64,000 nt of DNA, taken from contig NZ_ATDP01000075.1 of the NCBI RefSeq assembly GCF_000445105.1, forward strand, positions 62,001-126,000, written 5' to 3'. This DNA is from Sphingobium lactosutens DS20. GTDB lineage: Bacteria; Pseudomonadota; Alphaproteobacteria; Sphingomonadales; Sphingomonadaceae. Position numbers and translations under genes: made by a program. Under the pieces are notes generated by a model. The model saw nothing but the letters and a program-made list of their open reading frames with translations, searched no databases and was not told where the DNA came from. Shown one piece after another: positions 8,548-18,448 of the stretch; position 1 is the stretch's first letter; the number at the start of each line of letters is the position of its first letter.

Positions 8548-10497
8548 ATGAACGACGAGAAAGACCCGCAGGGCAACCCCTGGATCAAGAGCGCGATGAT
8601 TTGGGCAGGCGTGATTGTCGCCCTGTTGCTGTTCGTATCTCTGTTCGACAGCCGCACCGCCACGACGGCAGGCACTGGCATCGCCTATTCCGAGTTTCGC
8701 TCGAAAGTGCAGGAAGGGCAGGTCAAGGATGTCGCGATCGCGCCTGATCGCATCACCGGTACCCTGTCGAGCGGCCAGAAATTCAGCACTGTCCCGGTCA
8801 ACGATCCGGGCCTTCCCAAGATGCTCGATGACTTCAACGTCAAATATTCGGGTCAGGCGGAGGAGCAACCCAGCTTCTGGATGATCCTCATCTACCAGTC
8901 GCTGCCGTTCCTGCTGATATTGGGCATCGCCTTTTTCGTGCTGCGTCAGATGCAGAAGGGCGGCGGCGCCGGTGGCGCCATGGGTTTTGGCAAGTCGAAG
9001 GCCAAGCTGCTGACCGAAAAGCATGGCAAGGTGACGTTTGATGACGTGGCCGGCATCGACGAGGCGCGCGAGGAATTGCAGGAAATCGTCGAGTTCCTGA
9101 AAGACCCCAGCAAATTTGCGCGTCTGGGCGGCAAGATTCCCAAGGGTGCGCTGCTGGTCGGTTCGCCCGGTACCGGTAAGACGCTGCTGGCGCGCGCGAT
9201 CGCGGGCGAAGCCGGTGTGCCTTTCTTCACCATCTCCGGGTCAGACTTTGTCGAAATGTTCGTGGGCGTTGGTGCGAGCCGTGTGCGCGACATGTTCGAG
9301 CAGGCGAAGAAGAATGCGCCCTGCATCGTCTTCATCGACGAAATCGACGCGGTTGGCCGCCATCGCGGCGCGGGCCTGGGCAATGGCAATGACGAGCGCG
9401 AGCAGACGCTGAACCAGCTTCTCGTCGAAATGGATGGCTTCGAGGCGAATGAAGGTATCATCATCGTCGCGGCGACCAACCGTCCCGACGTACTCGATCC
9501 CGCGCTGCTGCGTCCCGGCCGTTTTGACCGGCAGGTCGTGGTGCCGCGCCCCGACATTGAAGGCCGCGAGAAGATTCTTGCTGTCCACATGAAGAAGGTG
9601 CCGCTCGCCCCCGACGTCAATCCGCGCACCATCGCGCGTGGCACGCCGGGCTTTTCGGGCGCGGACCTCGCCAATCTCGTCAATGAAGCCGCGTTGATGG
9701 CGGCCCGGCGGGGCAAGCGTCTGGTCGCCATGGACGAGTTCGAGGCGGCCAAGGACAAGGTCATGATGGGCAGCGAGCGTCGCTCCATGGTCATGACCGA
9801 CGATGAAAAGAAGATGACCGCCTATCATGAGGCTGGCCATGCCATCGTCGCAATGCACGAACCGGCCTCCGACCCGATTCACAAGGCGACGATCATCCCG
9901 CGCGGTCGCGCTTTGGGCATGGTCATGCGGCTGCCCGAACGGGACAGCTACAGCTATCATCGTGACAAGATGCACGCCAACATGGCCGTCGCCATGGGTG
10001 GACGCGTGGCCGAGGAAATCATCTTCGGCTATGACAAGGTGTCATCGGGCGCATCGGGTGACATTCAATATGCCACCAAGCTGGCCCGCGACATGGTGAC
10101 CCAGTGGGGCATGTCCGACAAGCTGGGTCCGCTCCAATATGAAGAGCAGCAGGGCGAAACCTTCCTTGGCTATTCGCAGAGCCAGCGCGTCCATATGTCT
10201 GACGAGACGGCGAAGCTGATCGACAAGGAAATTCGCGGTCTGGTGGAGCAGGGTTATGCCCGGGCGCAAGAGGTGCTCAAGGGCCATGAAGACCAGTTGC
10301 ATCTTCTGGCCAACGCCATGCTGGAATATGAGACGCTGACCGGCGAGGAAATCAAAACACTGCTGGAGCAGGGTGAGATTACCCGCGACGACGGGACCAC
10401 GATCAAGCCTTCGGTCATCCCGGCGGTCGGATCGTCAATCCCGAAAATCCGCAAGCGCAAGGGGCCGTTCGGCGATCCTACGCCAGCCGGCGCGTAA
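8548..10497 (+). CDS. ftsH: FtsH, ATP-dependent membrane zinc protease
   Basis: There are 649 residues from ATG 8548; GTG 8542 and ATG 8545 are in frame just upstream. Two membrane helices flank a periplasmic loop. They are followed by an AAA+ domain (Walker [10 protein letters not shown] at about 211; Walker [10 protein letters not shown]) and the M41 peptidase site HEAGH at about 427-431. The protein unfolds and degrades membrane proteins and short-lived regulators. I prefer 8548 because GAAAGAGAG is well spaced from it and [12 protein letters not shown] fits family N-termini. A hairpin terminator follows at 10524. Confidence 0.95.
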   Translation: MNDEKDPQGNPWIKSAMIWAGVIVALLLFVSLFDSRTATTAGTGIAYSEFRSKVQEGQVKDVAIAPDRITGTLSSGQKFSTVPVNDPGLPKMLDDFNVKYSGQAEEQPSFWMILIYQSLPFLLILGIAFFVLRQMQKGGGAGGAMGFGKSKAKLLTEKHGKVTFDDVAGIDEAREELQEIVEFLKDPSKFARLGGKIPKGALLVGSPGTGKTLLARAIAGEAGVPFFTISGSDFVEMFVGVGASRVRDMFEQAKKNAPCIVFIDEIDAVGRHRGAGLGNGNDEREQTLNQLLVEMDGFEANEGIIIVAATNRPDVLDPALLRPGRFDRQVVVPRPDIEGREKILAVHMKKVPLAPDVNPRTIARGTPGFSGADLANLVNEAALMAARRGKRLVAMDEFEAAKDKVMMGSERRSMVMTDDEKKMTAYHEAGHAIVAMHEPASDPIHKATIIPRGRALGMVMRLPERDSYSYHRDKMHANMAVAMGGRVAEEIIFGYDKVSSGASGDIQYATKLARDMVTQWGMSDKLGPLQYEEQQGETFLGYSQSQRVHMSDETAKLIDKEIRGLVEQGYARAQEVLKGHEDQLHLLANAMLEYETLTGEEIKTLLEQGEITRDDGTTIKPSVIPAVGSSIPKIRKRKGPFGDPTPAGA

Positions 10498-10523
10498 GCC
10501 GCGACAACAGGCATTTTCAAGAA

Positions 10524-10547
10524 AGGCGCGGCCTCCCGGTCGCGCCT
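10524..10547 (+). terminator. ftsH terminator
   Basis: The arms AGGCGCG (10524-10530) and CGCGCCT (10541-10547) enclose a 10-nt loop and are followed by ATTTTCATTT. It lies 27 bp after the ftsH stop. Confidence 0.65.
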
Positions 10548-10833
10548 ATTTTCATTTGCGGCTTAGGTTGCCGGGTCAAAATGCAGCGCCATCCGGTAGT
10601 GCGTTCTCGTCGAGGACAAATGCGCATTTGAGCGATCCAAGGGGTAGCCGCGCTCCGCCTGACATGTACGGCGAGAAAGGGTTTGGTGTGTGGCGCGCCT
10701 GATATTTGCTAGCGTGTTGCAGGTCGCAGCGACCAACGGATACCGGCTACCACTGAAATCGTCACGACGACGCGGGTAGAACTAAGCCTATATGTGATCA
10801 GAACAGGCTATCTATCCTTAAGATAGCAACAAA
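10548..10833. other. Gene-free spacer with a candidate structured RNA
   Basis: No convincing coding frame is seen between ftsH and grxD. The spacer holds a pair of 8-bp complementary arms, 10643-10650 and 10744-10751 (GGTAGCCG / CGGCTACC). Inside them lies a tight hairpin GGTCG-CAG-CGACC at 10722-10734. A separate hairpin lies at 10807-10827 (GCTATCT / AGATAGC). The layout could be a small RNA of about 110 nt or chance pairing. I recognise no known RNA family. Confidence 0.25.
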
Positions 10834-10858
10834 AAACGGCCCGCCAGGCGAGCCGTTT
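10834..10858 (-). terminator. Terminator of the leu-bolA-grxD operon
   Basis: The arms AAACGGC (10834-10840) and GCCGTTT (10852-10858) carry an inner CGCC/GGCG pairing. On the minus strand the stem is followed by a run of T. It lies 27 bp past the grxD stop. Confidence 0.8.
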
Positions 10859-10884
10859 CTCAATCATCGATACGGTGAAGCGTC

Positions 10885-11226
10885 TCAGTTGGCCGGGGCG
10901 ACGCCCTGGTCGGTCATGAGCTGATGCAGCTCGCCCGCCTCATACATTTCCATCATGATATCGCTGCCGCCGACAAACTCGCCCTTCACATACAGCTGTG
11001 GGATCGTCGGCCAGTCCGAATAGGCCTTGATACCCTGACGGATGGCCTGATCCTGCAACACGTCGACGGTTTCGTAGCCGACGCCCAGATGCTCCAGAAT
11101 GGCAATCGCCCGGCTGGAAAAGCCGCATTGGGGGAAAAGCGGCGTGCCTTTCATGAAAAGCACCACATCATGGCCAGTCACAATCTGCGCGATCCGCTGC
11201 TGCACGGCGTCGGTCATCATCGTCAT
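10885..11226 (-). CDS. grxD: Monothiol glutaredoxin GrxD
   Basis: The 113-residue protein has the monothiol active site CGFS (PLFPQCGFSSRA) and the glutathione-binding TIPQLY and GGSDIM segments. CGFS glutaredoxins hold a [2Fe-2S] cluster with glutathione and hand it to target proteins, often together with BolA. bolA lies 49 bp upstream on the same strand, which supports that partnership. The start may be ATG 11226 or one of the methionines just after it (MTMMTDAV). Confidence 0.93.
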   Translation of the reverse strand: MTMMTDAVQQRIAQIVTGHDVVLFMKGTPLFPQCGFSSRAIAILEHLGVGYETVDVLQDQAIRQGIKAYSDWPTIPQLYVKGEFVGGSDIMMEMYEAGELHQLMTDQGVAPAN

Positions 11227-11275
11227 CCAATTCTATCTGTCGCGGCCACAGGAGGCGCGAAACGTTCCAGGTGCG

Positions 11276-11509
11276 TTAGTTGGGAACCGCGGTGGTGAGT
11301 TGCAAGGCATGGAGCACGCCGCCCATGCGCCCGCCCAAGGCGGCATAGACTGCACGCTGCTGCGCGACCCGGCTCATCCCCCGGAAACTTTCGGATACGA
11401 CCCGCGCGGCATAATGATCCCCGTCGCCGGCCAGGTCGGTTATTTCAACCTGCGCATCGGGGATGGCGGCGCGAATCATGTCAGCAATGTCGTCGGCGGC
11501 CATGGGCAT
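11276..11509 (-). CDS. BolA-family protein
   Basis: This 77-residue BolA domain has the usual DAQVEITDLAGDGDHYAARVVSESF block and the RVAQQRAVYAAL helix. BolA proteins bind monothiol glutaredoxins through a shared [2Fe-2S] cluster and take part in iron-sulfur handling. The neighbouring grxD encodes the natural partner. ATG at 11509 and 11503 are both possible starts. It is most like the short IbaG/BolA2 type, without the longer N-terminus of E. coli BolA. Confidence 0.9.
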   Translation of the reverse strand: MPMAADDIADMIRAAIPDAQVEITDLAGDGDHYAARVVSESFRGMSRVAQQRAVYAALGGRMGGVLHALQLTTAVPN

Positions 11510-11523
11510 GGTCGGCGCGTTCC

Positions 11524-11847
11524 CTATTGAGCTTCGATGAACATGCGGCGTGCGATCACCGCCTGTTCTTCCAGCGCCGCGCGCACGCCCGCTTCGTCAA
11601 TGTCGATCCCGGCCTGAGTCATATCGCCGACCAGCTTGCGGATGACATCCTCATCGCCCGCTTCCTCGAAATCGGCCTGCACGACCGCCTTGGCATAGGC
11701 ATCGGTTTCCTCCGGCGTCAGGCCCATCTTCGCTGCGGCCCATTCGCCCAGCAGCCGATTGCGGCGCGCCTGGATGCGGAATTCCATCTCCTGATCATGC
11801 GCGAACATATTTTCGAACGCTTTTTCGCGATCGTCGAACGTAGTCAT
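11524..11847 (-). CDS. DUF1476 protein, ATP synthase inhibitor (zeta subunit) type
   Basis: The 107-residue, all-helical protein opens with MTTFDDREKAFENMFAHDQE, the signature of the DUF1476 family. In Paracoccus the family member is the zeta subunit that blocks ATP hydrolysis by F1. It lies 14 bp upstream of bolA and 58 bp downstream of leuD. The family assignment is firm. The inhibitory role here is by homology. Confidence 0.88.
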   Translation of the reverse strand: MTTFDDREKAFENMFAHDQEMEFRIQARRNRLLGEWAAAKMGLTPEETDAYAKAVVQADFEEAGDEDVIRKLVGDMTQAGIDIDEAGVRAALEEQAVIARRMFIEAQ

Positions 11848-11905
11848 ATGCTGGTGCCCCGCTTAGATGGCCTGTTGTCGAACAGTGATAGGAAGATGCA
11901 AGGGA

Positions 11906-12511
11906 TTACGCAACGGCCGGCGCGGCGGAGGGGACAATCCAGGGGCGTTCTTGCGCCTGTTGCGCTTCATAGCTGTCAATGACGTCAGCATCGCCCAGCG
12001 TCAGGCCAATTTCATCCAGCCCGCCCAGCAGGCATTGTTTGCGAAACGGGTCGATATCGAAATGGAAGCGGTCCTGAAACGGCGTGGTGACGCTCTGCGC
12101 CTCCAGATCGATATGGATGGGATCCGTCTTCGCGACCTCCATCAACCGATCGACGGCATCCTGCGGCAGGACAACCGTCAATATGCCGTTCTTGAACGCA
12201 TTGCCCGAGAAGATATCGGAAAAACTCGGGGCGATCACCACCTTGATGCCAAGGTCCGCCAGCGCCCAGGCGGCATGTTCGCGGCTGGACCCGCAGCCGA
12301 AATTATCGCCAGCGATCAGGATCGGACTGCCGGCATAGGCAGGATCGTCAAAGACATTGCCCGGCTGCTTGCGCAACACCTCGAACGCGCCCTGGCCAAG
12401 GCCGCTGCGTGAAATCGTCTTGAGCCAATGGGCGGGAATGACGATGTCGGTGTCGACATTCTTCATCCCGAACGGATAGGCCCGCCCTTCGACCGTCGTG
12501 AGTTTGTCCAT
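11906..12511 (-). CDS. leuD: LeuD, 3-isopropylmalate dehydratase small subunit
   Basis: The 201-residue protein is the swivel subunit that completes the leucine-pathway isomerase with LeuC. Family motifs include [14 protein letters not shown] and [16 protein letters not shown]. Its ATG at 12511 shares one base with the stop of the microprotein gene upstream, which suggests coupled translation. The product converts 2-isopropylmalate to 3-isopropylmalate in the cytoplasm. Confidence 0.96.
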   Translation of the reverse strand: MDKLTTVEGRAYPFGMKNVDTDIVIPAHWLKTISRSGLGQGAFEVLRKQPGNVFDDPAYAGSPILIAGDNFGCGSSREHAAWALADLGIKVVIAPSFSDIFSGNAFKNGILTVVLPQDAVDRLMEVAKTDPIHIDLEAQSVTTPFQDRFHFDIDPFRKQCLLGGLDEIGLTLGDADVIDSYEAQQAQERPWIVPSAAPAVA

Positions 12512-12624
12512 CAGTTCGCCTTCTGCACCTCGGGCGCCGGCGTGTCTTCGGCGCGGCCCAGCGTTGCCGCCATCGCCGCGCTGGCCAATGCCCCCATCGT
12601 CAGCAGCCAGAAAATCTTCTTCAT
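12511..12624 (-). CDS. 37-residue membrane or secreted microprotein between leuC and leuD
   Basis: This small frame starts at ATG 12624 and encodes 37 residues. A Lys-Lys start and a hydrophobic helix ([17 protein letters not shown]) precede a short polar tail. The ATG overlaps the leuC stop as ATGA, and its TGA overlaps the leuD ATG as TGATG, so translation would pass from leuC through it to leuD. The sequence could be a signal peptide with a tiny mature part or a single membrane helix. I recognise no family. The exact coupling at both ends argues for a real gene. Confidence 0.65.
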   Translation of the reverse strand: MKKIFWLLTMGALASAAMAATLGRAEDTPAPEVQKAN

Positions 12625-14072
12625 GCGACCATCCCCTTTTGCGTCGTCATCAATTCGCGAACATCGGTGAGCCGCCCGGTAATGGCGGCGGCAGCGGCCA
12701 TGACGGGCGATACCAGATGCGTGCGTGCCCCCGGTCCCTGGCGGCCCATGAAATTGCGGTTGCTGGTCGACGCACAGCGCTCGCCGGCCGGCACCTTGTC
12801 CGGGTTCATCCCCAGGCACGCGGAGCAGCCCGGCTCGCGCCATTCAAAGCCTGCGTCAAGAAAGATGCGGTCCAGCCCCTCGGCTTCGGCCTGCGCTTTA
12901 ACGAGGCCCGATCCGGGCACCACCATCGCATGCTTGATGCCGGACGCGACATGACGACCCTTCAGCAAGGCGGCTGCGGCGCGCAAATCCTCGATCCGGC
13001 TGTTCGTGCAACTGCCGATGAAGATATGTTCGATAGCGACGTCCTGCATCCGCTGCCCAGCCGTAAGGCCCATATAGTCCAGCGACTTGCGCACCGCGTC
13101 CTGCTTGCTCGCATCCTCAAAGCTGCCTGGATCGGGCACGACGCCGGTGATCGGCACGACGTCTTCGGGGCTGGTGCCCCAGGTAACGGTCGGCACGATA
13201 TCGGCGGCGTCAATCACCACGGTCTTGTCGAACGTCGCGCCGTCGTCCGTGACCAATGTTTTCCAATAGGCGACGGCCGCGTCCCAGTCCGCGCCCGCAG
13301 GCGCCATCGGCCGCCCTTTCAGATAAGCGAAGGTCTTCTCATCAGGCGCGAACAGGCCGGACCGCGCGCCCGCTTCGATCGACATATTGGCGACCGTCAG
13401 TCGCCCTTCGATCGACATGTCGCGGAAGACGGACCCGCGATATTCCATGACATGCCCGGTCCCGCCCGCGGTGCCGATCGCGCCGCAGATGGCCAGCGCC
13501 ACATCCTTGGGCGTCACGCCGGGGGCGAGCTCGCCGTCGACCACAACGGCCATCGTCTTCGACTGTTTGAGCAGCAGGGTCTGTGTGGCAAGCACATGCT
13601 CGACCTCACTGGTGCCGATGCCAAAGGCCAGAGCGCCCAACGCACCATGCGAGCTGGTATGACTGTCGCCACAGACCAAAGTGGTGCCGGGCAGGGTGAA
13701 GCCCTGTTCCGGGCCGACGACATGGACGATGCCTTGTTCAGGGTCCGCATCGCCGATCAGCCGCACGCCGAATTCCGGCGCATTGCGTTCCAGCGCGGCC
13801 AGCTGCTGCGCACTTTGGGGATCGCTGATCGGAATGCGATTGCCCGCCGCATCACGGCGCGGCGTCGTTGGCAGATTATGATCTGGCACCGCCAGCGTGA
13901 GGTCGGGCCGACGCACCTTGCGTCCGGCAAGGCGTAGCCCTTCGAACGCCTGCGGACTGGTCACCTCATGCACAAGGTGACGATCAATATAGATGAGGCA
14001 GGTGCCGTCGGGACGCCGTTCAACGACGTGCGCGTCCCAAATCTTCTCGTAAAGGGTGCGGGGCTTAACCAT
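12621..14072 (-). CDS. leuC: LeuC, 3-isopropylmalate dehydratase large subunit
   Basis: The 483-residue protein is an aconitase-family [4Fe-4S] subunit. The cluster cysteines are visible in IGSCTNSR and [11 protein letters not shown], and the active-site [12 protein letters not shown] segment is present. With LeuD it isomerises isopropylmalate in leucine synthesis. It is the first gene of an apparent minus-strand run of leuC, microprotein, leuD, DUF1476, bolA and grxD. It needs an iron-sulfur cluster and is cotranscribed with iron-sulfur helper genes, which makes functional sense. Confidence 0.96.
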   Translation of the reverse strand: MVKPRTLYEKIWDAHVVERRPDGTCLIYIDRHLVHEVTSPQAFEGLRLAGRKVRRPDLTLAVPDHNLPTTPRRDAAGNRIPISDPQSAQQLAALERNAPEFGVRLIGDADPEQGIVHVVGPEQGFTLPGTTLVCGDSHTSSHGALGALAFGIGTSEVEHVLATQTLLLKQSKTMAVVVDGELAPGVTPKDVALAICGAIGTAGGTGHVMEYRGSVFRDMSIEGRLTVANMSIEAGARSGLFAPDEKTFAYLKGRPMAPAGADWDAAVAYWKTLVTDDGATFDKTVVIDAADIVPTVTWGTSPEDVVPITGVVPDPGSFEDASKQDAVRKSLDYMGLTAGQRMQDVAIEHIFIGSCTNSRIEDLRAAAALLKGRHVASGIKHAMVVPGSGLVKAQAEAEGLDRIFLDAGFEWREPGCSACLGMNPDKVPAGERCASTSNRNFMGRQGPGARTHLVSPVMAAAAAITGRLTDVRELMTTQKGMVA

Positions 14073-14171
14073 GATGCTTCCCCCTAGACCCCTCCTGCCA
14101 AAGGGAAAAGGGGGAATACGACCGAAATATCCTGTTTTTGTCAGGGTAGCGGCAAGAAAGTTACGTCCTCG

Positions 14172-14858
14172 TCATCCGGCTCGATAATCCGCGATAATCC
14201 TGCCGGCAGCGGCGATCTCTGCCTCATGGCTTTCCTCTCGCCAGGTTTCGGCCAGGGCTTCGCTTTCCCACTGCTTCATCGCCGGGTGATCCAGCATATG
14301 ATCGACCCACGCCTGCGCCGCCTTTCCGACGTCCAGTCCATAGCTGCGTACCCGAAAGACGACGGGCGCGTAAAAGGCGTCGACCGCAGTGAAGGCCTTG
14401 CCCGCCAGGAATGGGCCGCCGAAACGGTCCAGCCCCTGTTCCCATAGCTCGCGCAGCCGCGCGATATCCCGCCCCAGCGCGGGGGAGCGCATGTTGGGCT
14501 CGACGCGCACGCCAATATTCATCGGGCAGTCCTGGCGCAGCGTCGCGAAACCGCTGTGCATTTCGGCAACGGCGCATTGCGCAAAGGCGCGGGCGGCCTC
14601 GTCCGCTGGCCAGACGCCCGCGTGGCGATCGGCAAGGTAGAGCGTGATGCCAAGCGAATCCCACACGGTTCGATCGCCGTCGATCAACGCGGGCACTTGG
14701 CCCGTTGGCGAGAAGCTGTGGAAGGCGGCGTAATTACTGGCGGCGGCAAAGGGTTCGATATGATCGTCGAACGGCAGGCCCAGCGCCGTCATCAATATCC
14801 AAGGGCGCAGCGACCAGCTGCTGTAGTTGCGATTTGCGGTAATCAGCGTGTACGCCAT
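14172..14858 (-). CDS. Glutathione S-transferase family protein
   Basis: The 228-residue protein has a thioredoxin-like N-terminal domain (YTLITANRNYSSWSLRPW) with the substrate-side motif GQVPALIDGD, and an all-helical C-terminal domain. The NYSSWSLRPW block places it near the maleylacetoacetate isomerase-like GSTs annotated as YfcF/GstA types. I choose ATG 14858, which has GGGAG upstream. A longer reading to 14930 adds residues that look unlike the fold. The substrate is unknown. It is divergent from the DUF885 gene. Confidence 0.85.
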   Translation of the reverse strand: MAYTLITANRNYSSWSLRPWILMTALGLPFDDHIEPFAAASNYAAFHSFSPTGQVPALIDGDRTVWDSLGITLYLADRHAGVWPADEAARAFAQCAVAEMHSGFATLRQDCPMNIGVRVEPNMRSPALGRDIARLRELWEQGLDRFGGPFLAGKAFTAVDAFYAPVVFRVRSYGLDVGKAAQAWVDHMLDHPAMKQWESEALAETWREESHEAEIAAAGRIIADYRAG

Positions 14859-15058
14859 GAGGCGATGCTCCCATGCAATTGATGGAGGGCGGCATAGCTG
14901 ATTGGTGGTCGCCGATATAGCGGCATCCATCCAAGCCTCCCCATAACGGGCGATGTTTGCATGGACGACGCCCTAGCCAAATGCCTGATCCAACGGCACA
15001 ATGGGCCCATCCCGTGCGATGCCTTTGCATCGCCTCTTCCCATCATGGAGTTCCAGTC

Positions 15059-16873
15059 GTGAACCGACGCCAATTTCTTGCCACCAGCGGCGCCACCGCC
15101 ATCGCTGCGGCCACACCCCATGTTCTTGCGCAGACCGGCAGTGCCGATGCGCGGTTCCGCGCGATGCTGGACCGGTTTTTCTATGAGCGCCTGGAATCAT
15201 CTCCCGAAAGCGCCACGCGTCTTGGCCTGGACACGGGGCCTCGCGCGGCCTTGCGCGGGCAATTGAGCGATACGAGCGCAGCGGGCGTCGCCAAGGACAT
15301 AGCGCGCGTAAAGGCCCAGGCGCAGCAGCTCGCCAGCTTCGATCGGTCAAAGCTCAGCGAAGCGAGCCAGCTCGATTATGATGTCCTGTCCTACCAGTTC
15401 GACCGGTCGCTGGGGGGCGAACAATTTGGCTATGGCGAAACCATGGGCCGCTATGCGCCCTATATCCTTTCGCAACTGACCGGCAGCTATCGCGAAATTC
15501 CCGACTTCCTGGATTCGCAACATCGGGTGAAGGATGCGGCGGACGCCGACGCCTATCTGTCGCGTCTGGAGGCCTTTCCCGCGGCGATGGACGGCGAACT
15601 GGAGCGGCAAAAGGCGGACGCCGCTCGTGGTGTTTTCTCACCCGACTATATTCTGGACACGACGATGAAGATGCAGGCCGCGCTGCGCGATCAGCCAGCG
15701 GCTGAGACGGTGCTCGTCACGTCGTTCGTCAAGAAGCTCAAGGACGCGGGTCTGCCGCCGGATCGGGCCGCTCAAGCTGAAAAGATCGTGGCGGAAAGCA
15801 TCTTTCCCGCCGTTGATCGCCAGCGTGCGCTGGTGCGCGATTTGCGTGCCAGGGCGGTGCATGATGCGGGTTGCTGGCGCCTGCCCGATGGCGAGCAATT
15901 CTATGCCAATGCGGCCGAAGCGGCGACGACGACGAAGCTGACCGGTGACGAAATTCACCGCATCGGTCTGGATCAGGTCGCCCAGATCAGCGCCCGGATC
16001 GACGCGATCCTGAAAGGCGAGGGGATGAGCCAGGGCAGCGTCGGTGAGCGGCTGGTGGCGCTCAACAAGCGGCCCGACCAGCTTTATCCCAACACCGATC
16101 CGGGTCGTGAGGCCTTGCTGGCGCAGCTCAATCGCCAGATCATCGCCATGAGCAAGCGCCTGCCCGAGGCCTTTTCCGCCAGGACGCTGCCCAAGGCGCC
16201 GGTCGAGGTGCGCCGCGTGCCAGTGACGATCCAGGCGGGCGCGCCGGGCGGCTATTATCAGAATGCCTCGCTCGACGGCTCGCGCCCGGCTATCTATTAT
16301 ATCAACCTGCGCGACACGTTCGATCGGCCCAAATTCGGCCTTGCGACGCTGACCCATCATGAAGCCGTGCCGGGCCATCATCTCCAGGTATCGGTCGCGC
16401 TGGAATCGAATGCCATTCCGCTGATCCGGCGGCGTGGCGGCTATAGCGGCTATTCAGAAGGCTGGGCGCTCTATTCCGAACAACTGGCCGACGAAATGGG
16501 CATGTATGAAGGCGATCCGCTGGGTCAGGTCGGCTATCTGCAATCGCTATTGTTCCGCGCGACTCGTCTGGTGGTAGACTCAGGGATGCACGCCAAGCGT
16601 TGGAGCCGCGAAAAAGCGACGGATTTCCTGATTGCCACGACCGGCATCGCGCGAGGCCGCAGCCAGGGTGAAATTGATCGCTACACCGTCTGGCCAGGAC
16701 AGGCATGCAGTTACAAGATCGGCCACACCGTCTGGAACGACCTGCGCGAAGACGTGAAACAGCATCAGGGCGCTGCTTTCGACATCAAGCAGTTTCATGA
16801 AGTGCTAACGCTCGGCGCGATGCCGCTCGACATATTGAAGCAGACCGTGCGCCGCCGCGCGGGCATCGCCTGA
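15059..16873 (+). CDS. DUF885 family secreted metallohydrolase
   Basis: There are 604 residues from GTG 15059, chosen because GGAG lies 8 bp upstream and the product then starts MNRRQFLATSG, a twin-arginine-like signal ending near HVLAQ. The zinc-binding signature of the family, HHEAVPGHH, lies at residues 433-441, followed by the SEGWALYSEQLADE helix. DUF885 proteins resemble M3/M32-type gluzincin peptidases. Substrates are mostly unknown. The export signal suggests a periplasmic enzyme. A 14-bp hairpin follows the stop. Confidence 0.85.
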   Translation: MNRRQFLATSGATAIAAATPHVLAQTGSADARFRAMLDRFFYERLESSPESATRLGLDTGPRAALRGQLSDTSAAGVAKDIARVKAQAQQLASFDRSKLSEASQLDYDVLSYQFDRSLGGEQFGYGETMGRYAPYILSQLTGSYREIPDFLDSQHRVKDAADADAYLSRLEAFPAAMDGELERQKADAARGVFSPDYILDTTMKMQAALRDQPAAETVLVTSFVKKLKDAGLPPDRAAQAEKIVAESIFPAVDRQRALVRDLRARAVHDAGCWRLPDGEQFYANAAEAATTTKLTGDEIHRIGLDQVAQISARIDAILKGEGMSQGSVGERLVALNKRPDQLYPNTDPGREALLAQLNRQIIAMSKRLPEAFSARTLPKAPVEVRRVPVTIQAGAPGGYYQNASLDGSRPAIYYINLRDTFDRPKFGLATLTHHEAVPGHHLQVSVALESNAIPLIRRRGGYSGYSEGWALYSEQLADEMGMYEGDPLGQVGYLQSLLFRATRLVVDSGMHAKRWSREKATDFLIATTGIARGRSQGEIDRYTVWPGQACSYKIGHTVWNDLREDVKQHQGAAFDIKQFHEVLTLGAMPLDILKQTVRRRAGIA

Positions 16874-16886
16874 CACGGATGCCACG

Positions 16887-16919
16887 GGATGGAGCCTCGC
16901 GCTTGGCGAGGCTCCATCC
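16887..16919 (+). terminator. 14-bp hairpin between convergent genes
   Basis: Perfect arms at 16887-16900 and 16906-16919 enclose the loop GCTTG. No T tract follows, but the stem is very stable and lies between the convergent DUF885 and rnhA genes, so it probably blocks read-through in both directions. Confidence 0.6.
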
Positions 16920-16966
16920 GGTCATTCGTCCACGCGCGCGGCCGTGCAGGCGAAGCTTCCATCAAG

Positions 16967-17413
16967 TCAGCGGCGAAACGTCTCGGCGGCTGCACTGGCA
17001 AGCTGATCGGCGCGCTCATTTTCGGGATGGCCGGCATGGCCTTTCACCCATTTCCAGGACATCTGGTGGCGGGCGGCCGCCTTGACGAGTTCCTGCCAAA
17101 TCTCGACATTTTTCACTGGTTTATTGTCGGCGGTGCGCCAGCCCCTTTTTTGCCAGCCGAACACCCATTTGGTGATGCCATCCATGACATATTTGCTGTC
17201 GGTGTAGAGCGTTACCGCGCATGGCTTCTTGAGCAGGTTGAGCGCTTCAAGCGCCGCCGTCATTTCCATGCGGTTGTTGGTCGTCTGCGGCTCGCCACCG
17301 GAGATTTCCTTTTCCGTGTCGCCAAAGCGCAGCACCGCGCCCCAACCGCCAGGGCCAGGATTGCCCTTGCACGCGCCATCGGTGAAAATCTCGACCCGGG
17401 GGAGATCGCTCAT
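16967..17413 (-). CDS. rnhA: RnhA, ribonuclease HI
   Basis: The 148-residue protein carries the RNase H active-site blocks: the first Asp in [16 protein letters not shown], the Glu in [13 protein letters not shown], the Asp in [12 protein letters not shown], and the late [11 protein letters not shown] loop. It cleaves RNA in RNA-DNA hybrids. Its ATG overlaps the thrB stop by 4 bp. The ispH-thrB-rnhA order is typical of alphaproteobacteria. Confidence 0.96.
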   Translation of the reverse strand: MSDLPRVEIFTDGACKGNPGPGGWGAVLRFGDTEKEISGGEPQTTNNRMEMTAALEALNLLKKPCAVTLYTDSKYVMDGITKWVFGWQKRGWRTADNKPVKNVEIWQELVKAAARHQMSWKWVKGHAGHPENERADQLASAAAETFRR

Positions 17414-18393
17414 GCGCCCAGCAACTCCGCTGCGTCCGCATGGGTGTAGAAATCCAGTCGGCGCAGATAGGCGGTGGGGTCCTTGCGCGTCACCAGCGCA
17501 TCGGCCGGCGTATTGATCCAGTCATAGGCGCGCGTGAGCAGGAAACGCAGCGCCGCGCCGCGACACAGGGTCGGGAAGGCGTCGCGCTCAGCCTGCGTGA
17601 GGCCATGGGCTTCGCTGTATCCGTTGCCCAGTGCGGCTGCTCGATCCCCGAACCAGCTCGCGCCATCATTGCTGAAACACCAGGCACTGTGCGTGACGGC
17701 AAGGTCATAGGCGCGAATGTCGGTGCAGCTGAAATAAAAGTCGATGAGGCCGGTCACATGATCGCCCAGCATCAGCACATTGTCGGGGAACAGGTCCGCA
17801 TGGATCACCGATTGCGGCAGGTCTGAGGGCCAATGCGCATCCAGCCAGGCAAGTTCGTCGCGTACCCGGCCAGCCAGCCCCGGCTCGATTTGGTCGAGAT
17901 CGCTGCCGCAGCGCGCGGCGAGGGCATGCCAGCCCGCCTTGTCCAGCCGGTTGGGGCGCTGCTGCGCAAACCCCTGCGCCGCCTTGTGCAATTCGCCCAA
18001 CGCCATGCCAGCGGCATGGGCCTGGGCCGCCGTCGGTTCCGTAACGCTGATGCCGGTCAGAAACTCTATCAGGCAGGCGGGTCGTCCGGCCAGATGCTGA
18101 AGCCGACGGCCTTCCCGATCGGCTATGAAGCGGGGCACGCGGCACCCGCGCGCGCCCAGATGGTCGAGCAGGTCCATGAAAAAGGGGAGGTCTTCTTCGT
18201 CCACCCGCTTTTCATACAGCGTCAGGATGAAGCGCTGGCCCTCGTCATTGTCGCTGCTGCCGGTTGTTTCGAGCAGGTAATTGCTGTTCTCGACGCCTTC
18301 GGCGATGCCCTTGGCCGACACCAGCCGTCCGGCATCATAGCGGGCCAGAAAGACGTCAATGTCTTCGGCGGGGACATGCGTATAGACGGCCAT
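17410..18393 (-). CDS. thrB: ThrB, homoserine kinase (aminoglycoside phosphotransferase fold)
   Basis: The 327-residue kinase of the APH/choline kinase fold phosphorylates homoserine in threonine synthesis. The catalytic loop reads [13 protein letters not shown] with the metal-binding GLIDFYFS after it, and the start [20 protein letters not shown] is characteristic of this ThrB type. It lies between ispH (55 bp upstream) and rnhA (4-bp overlap). Confidence 0.95.
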   Translation of the reverse strand: MAVYTHVPAEDIDVFLARYDAGRLVSAKGIAEGVENSNYLLETTGSSDNDEGQRFILTLYEKRVDEEDLPFFMDLLDHLGARGCRVPRFIADREGRRLQHLAGRPACLIEFLTGISVTEPTAAQAHAAGMALGELHKAAQGFAQQRPNRLDKAGWHALAARCGSDLDQIEPGLAGRVRDELAWLDAHWPSDLPQSVIHADLFPDNVLMLGDHVTGLIDFYFSCTDIRAYDLAVTHSAWCFSNDGASWFGDRAAALGNGYSEAHGLTQAERDAFPTLCRGAALRFLLTRAYDWINTPADALVTRKDPTAYLRRLDFYTHADAAELLGA

Positions 18394-18448
18394 GGTCGGT
18401 CAGCCTTGATCTAGATAGCGTGCAGGAGCGGGCGCGCGCAGTCGCGCC

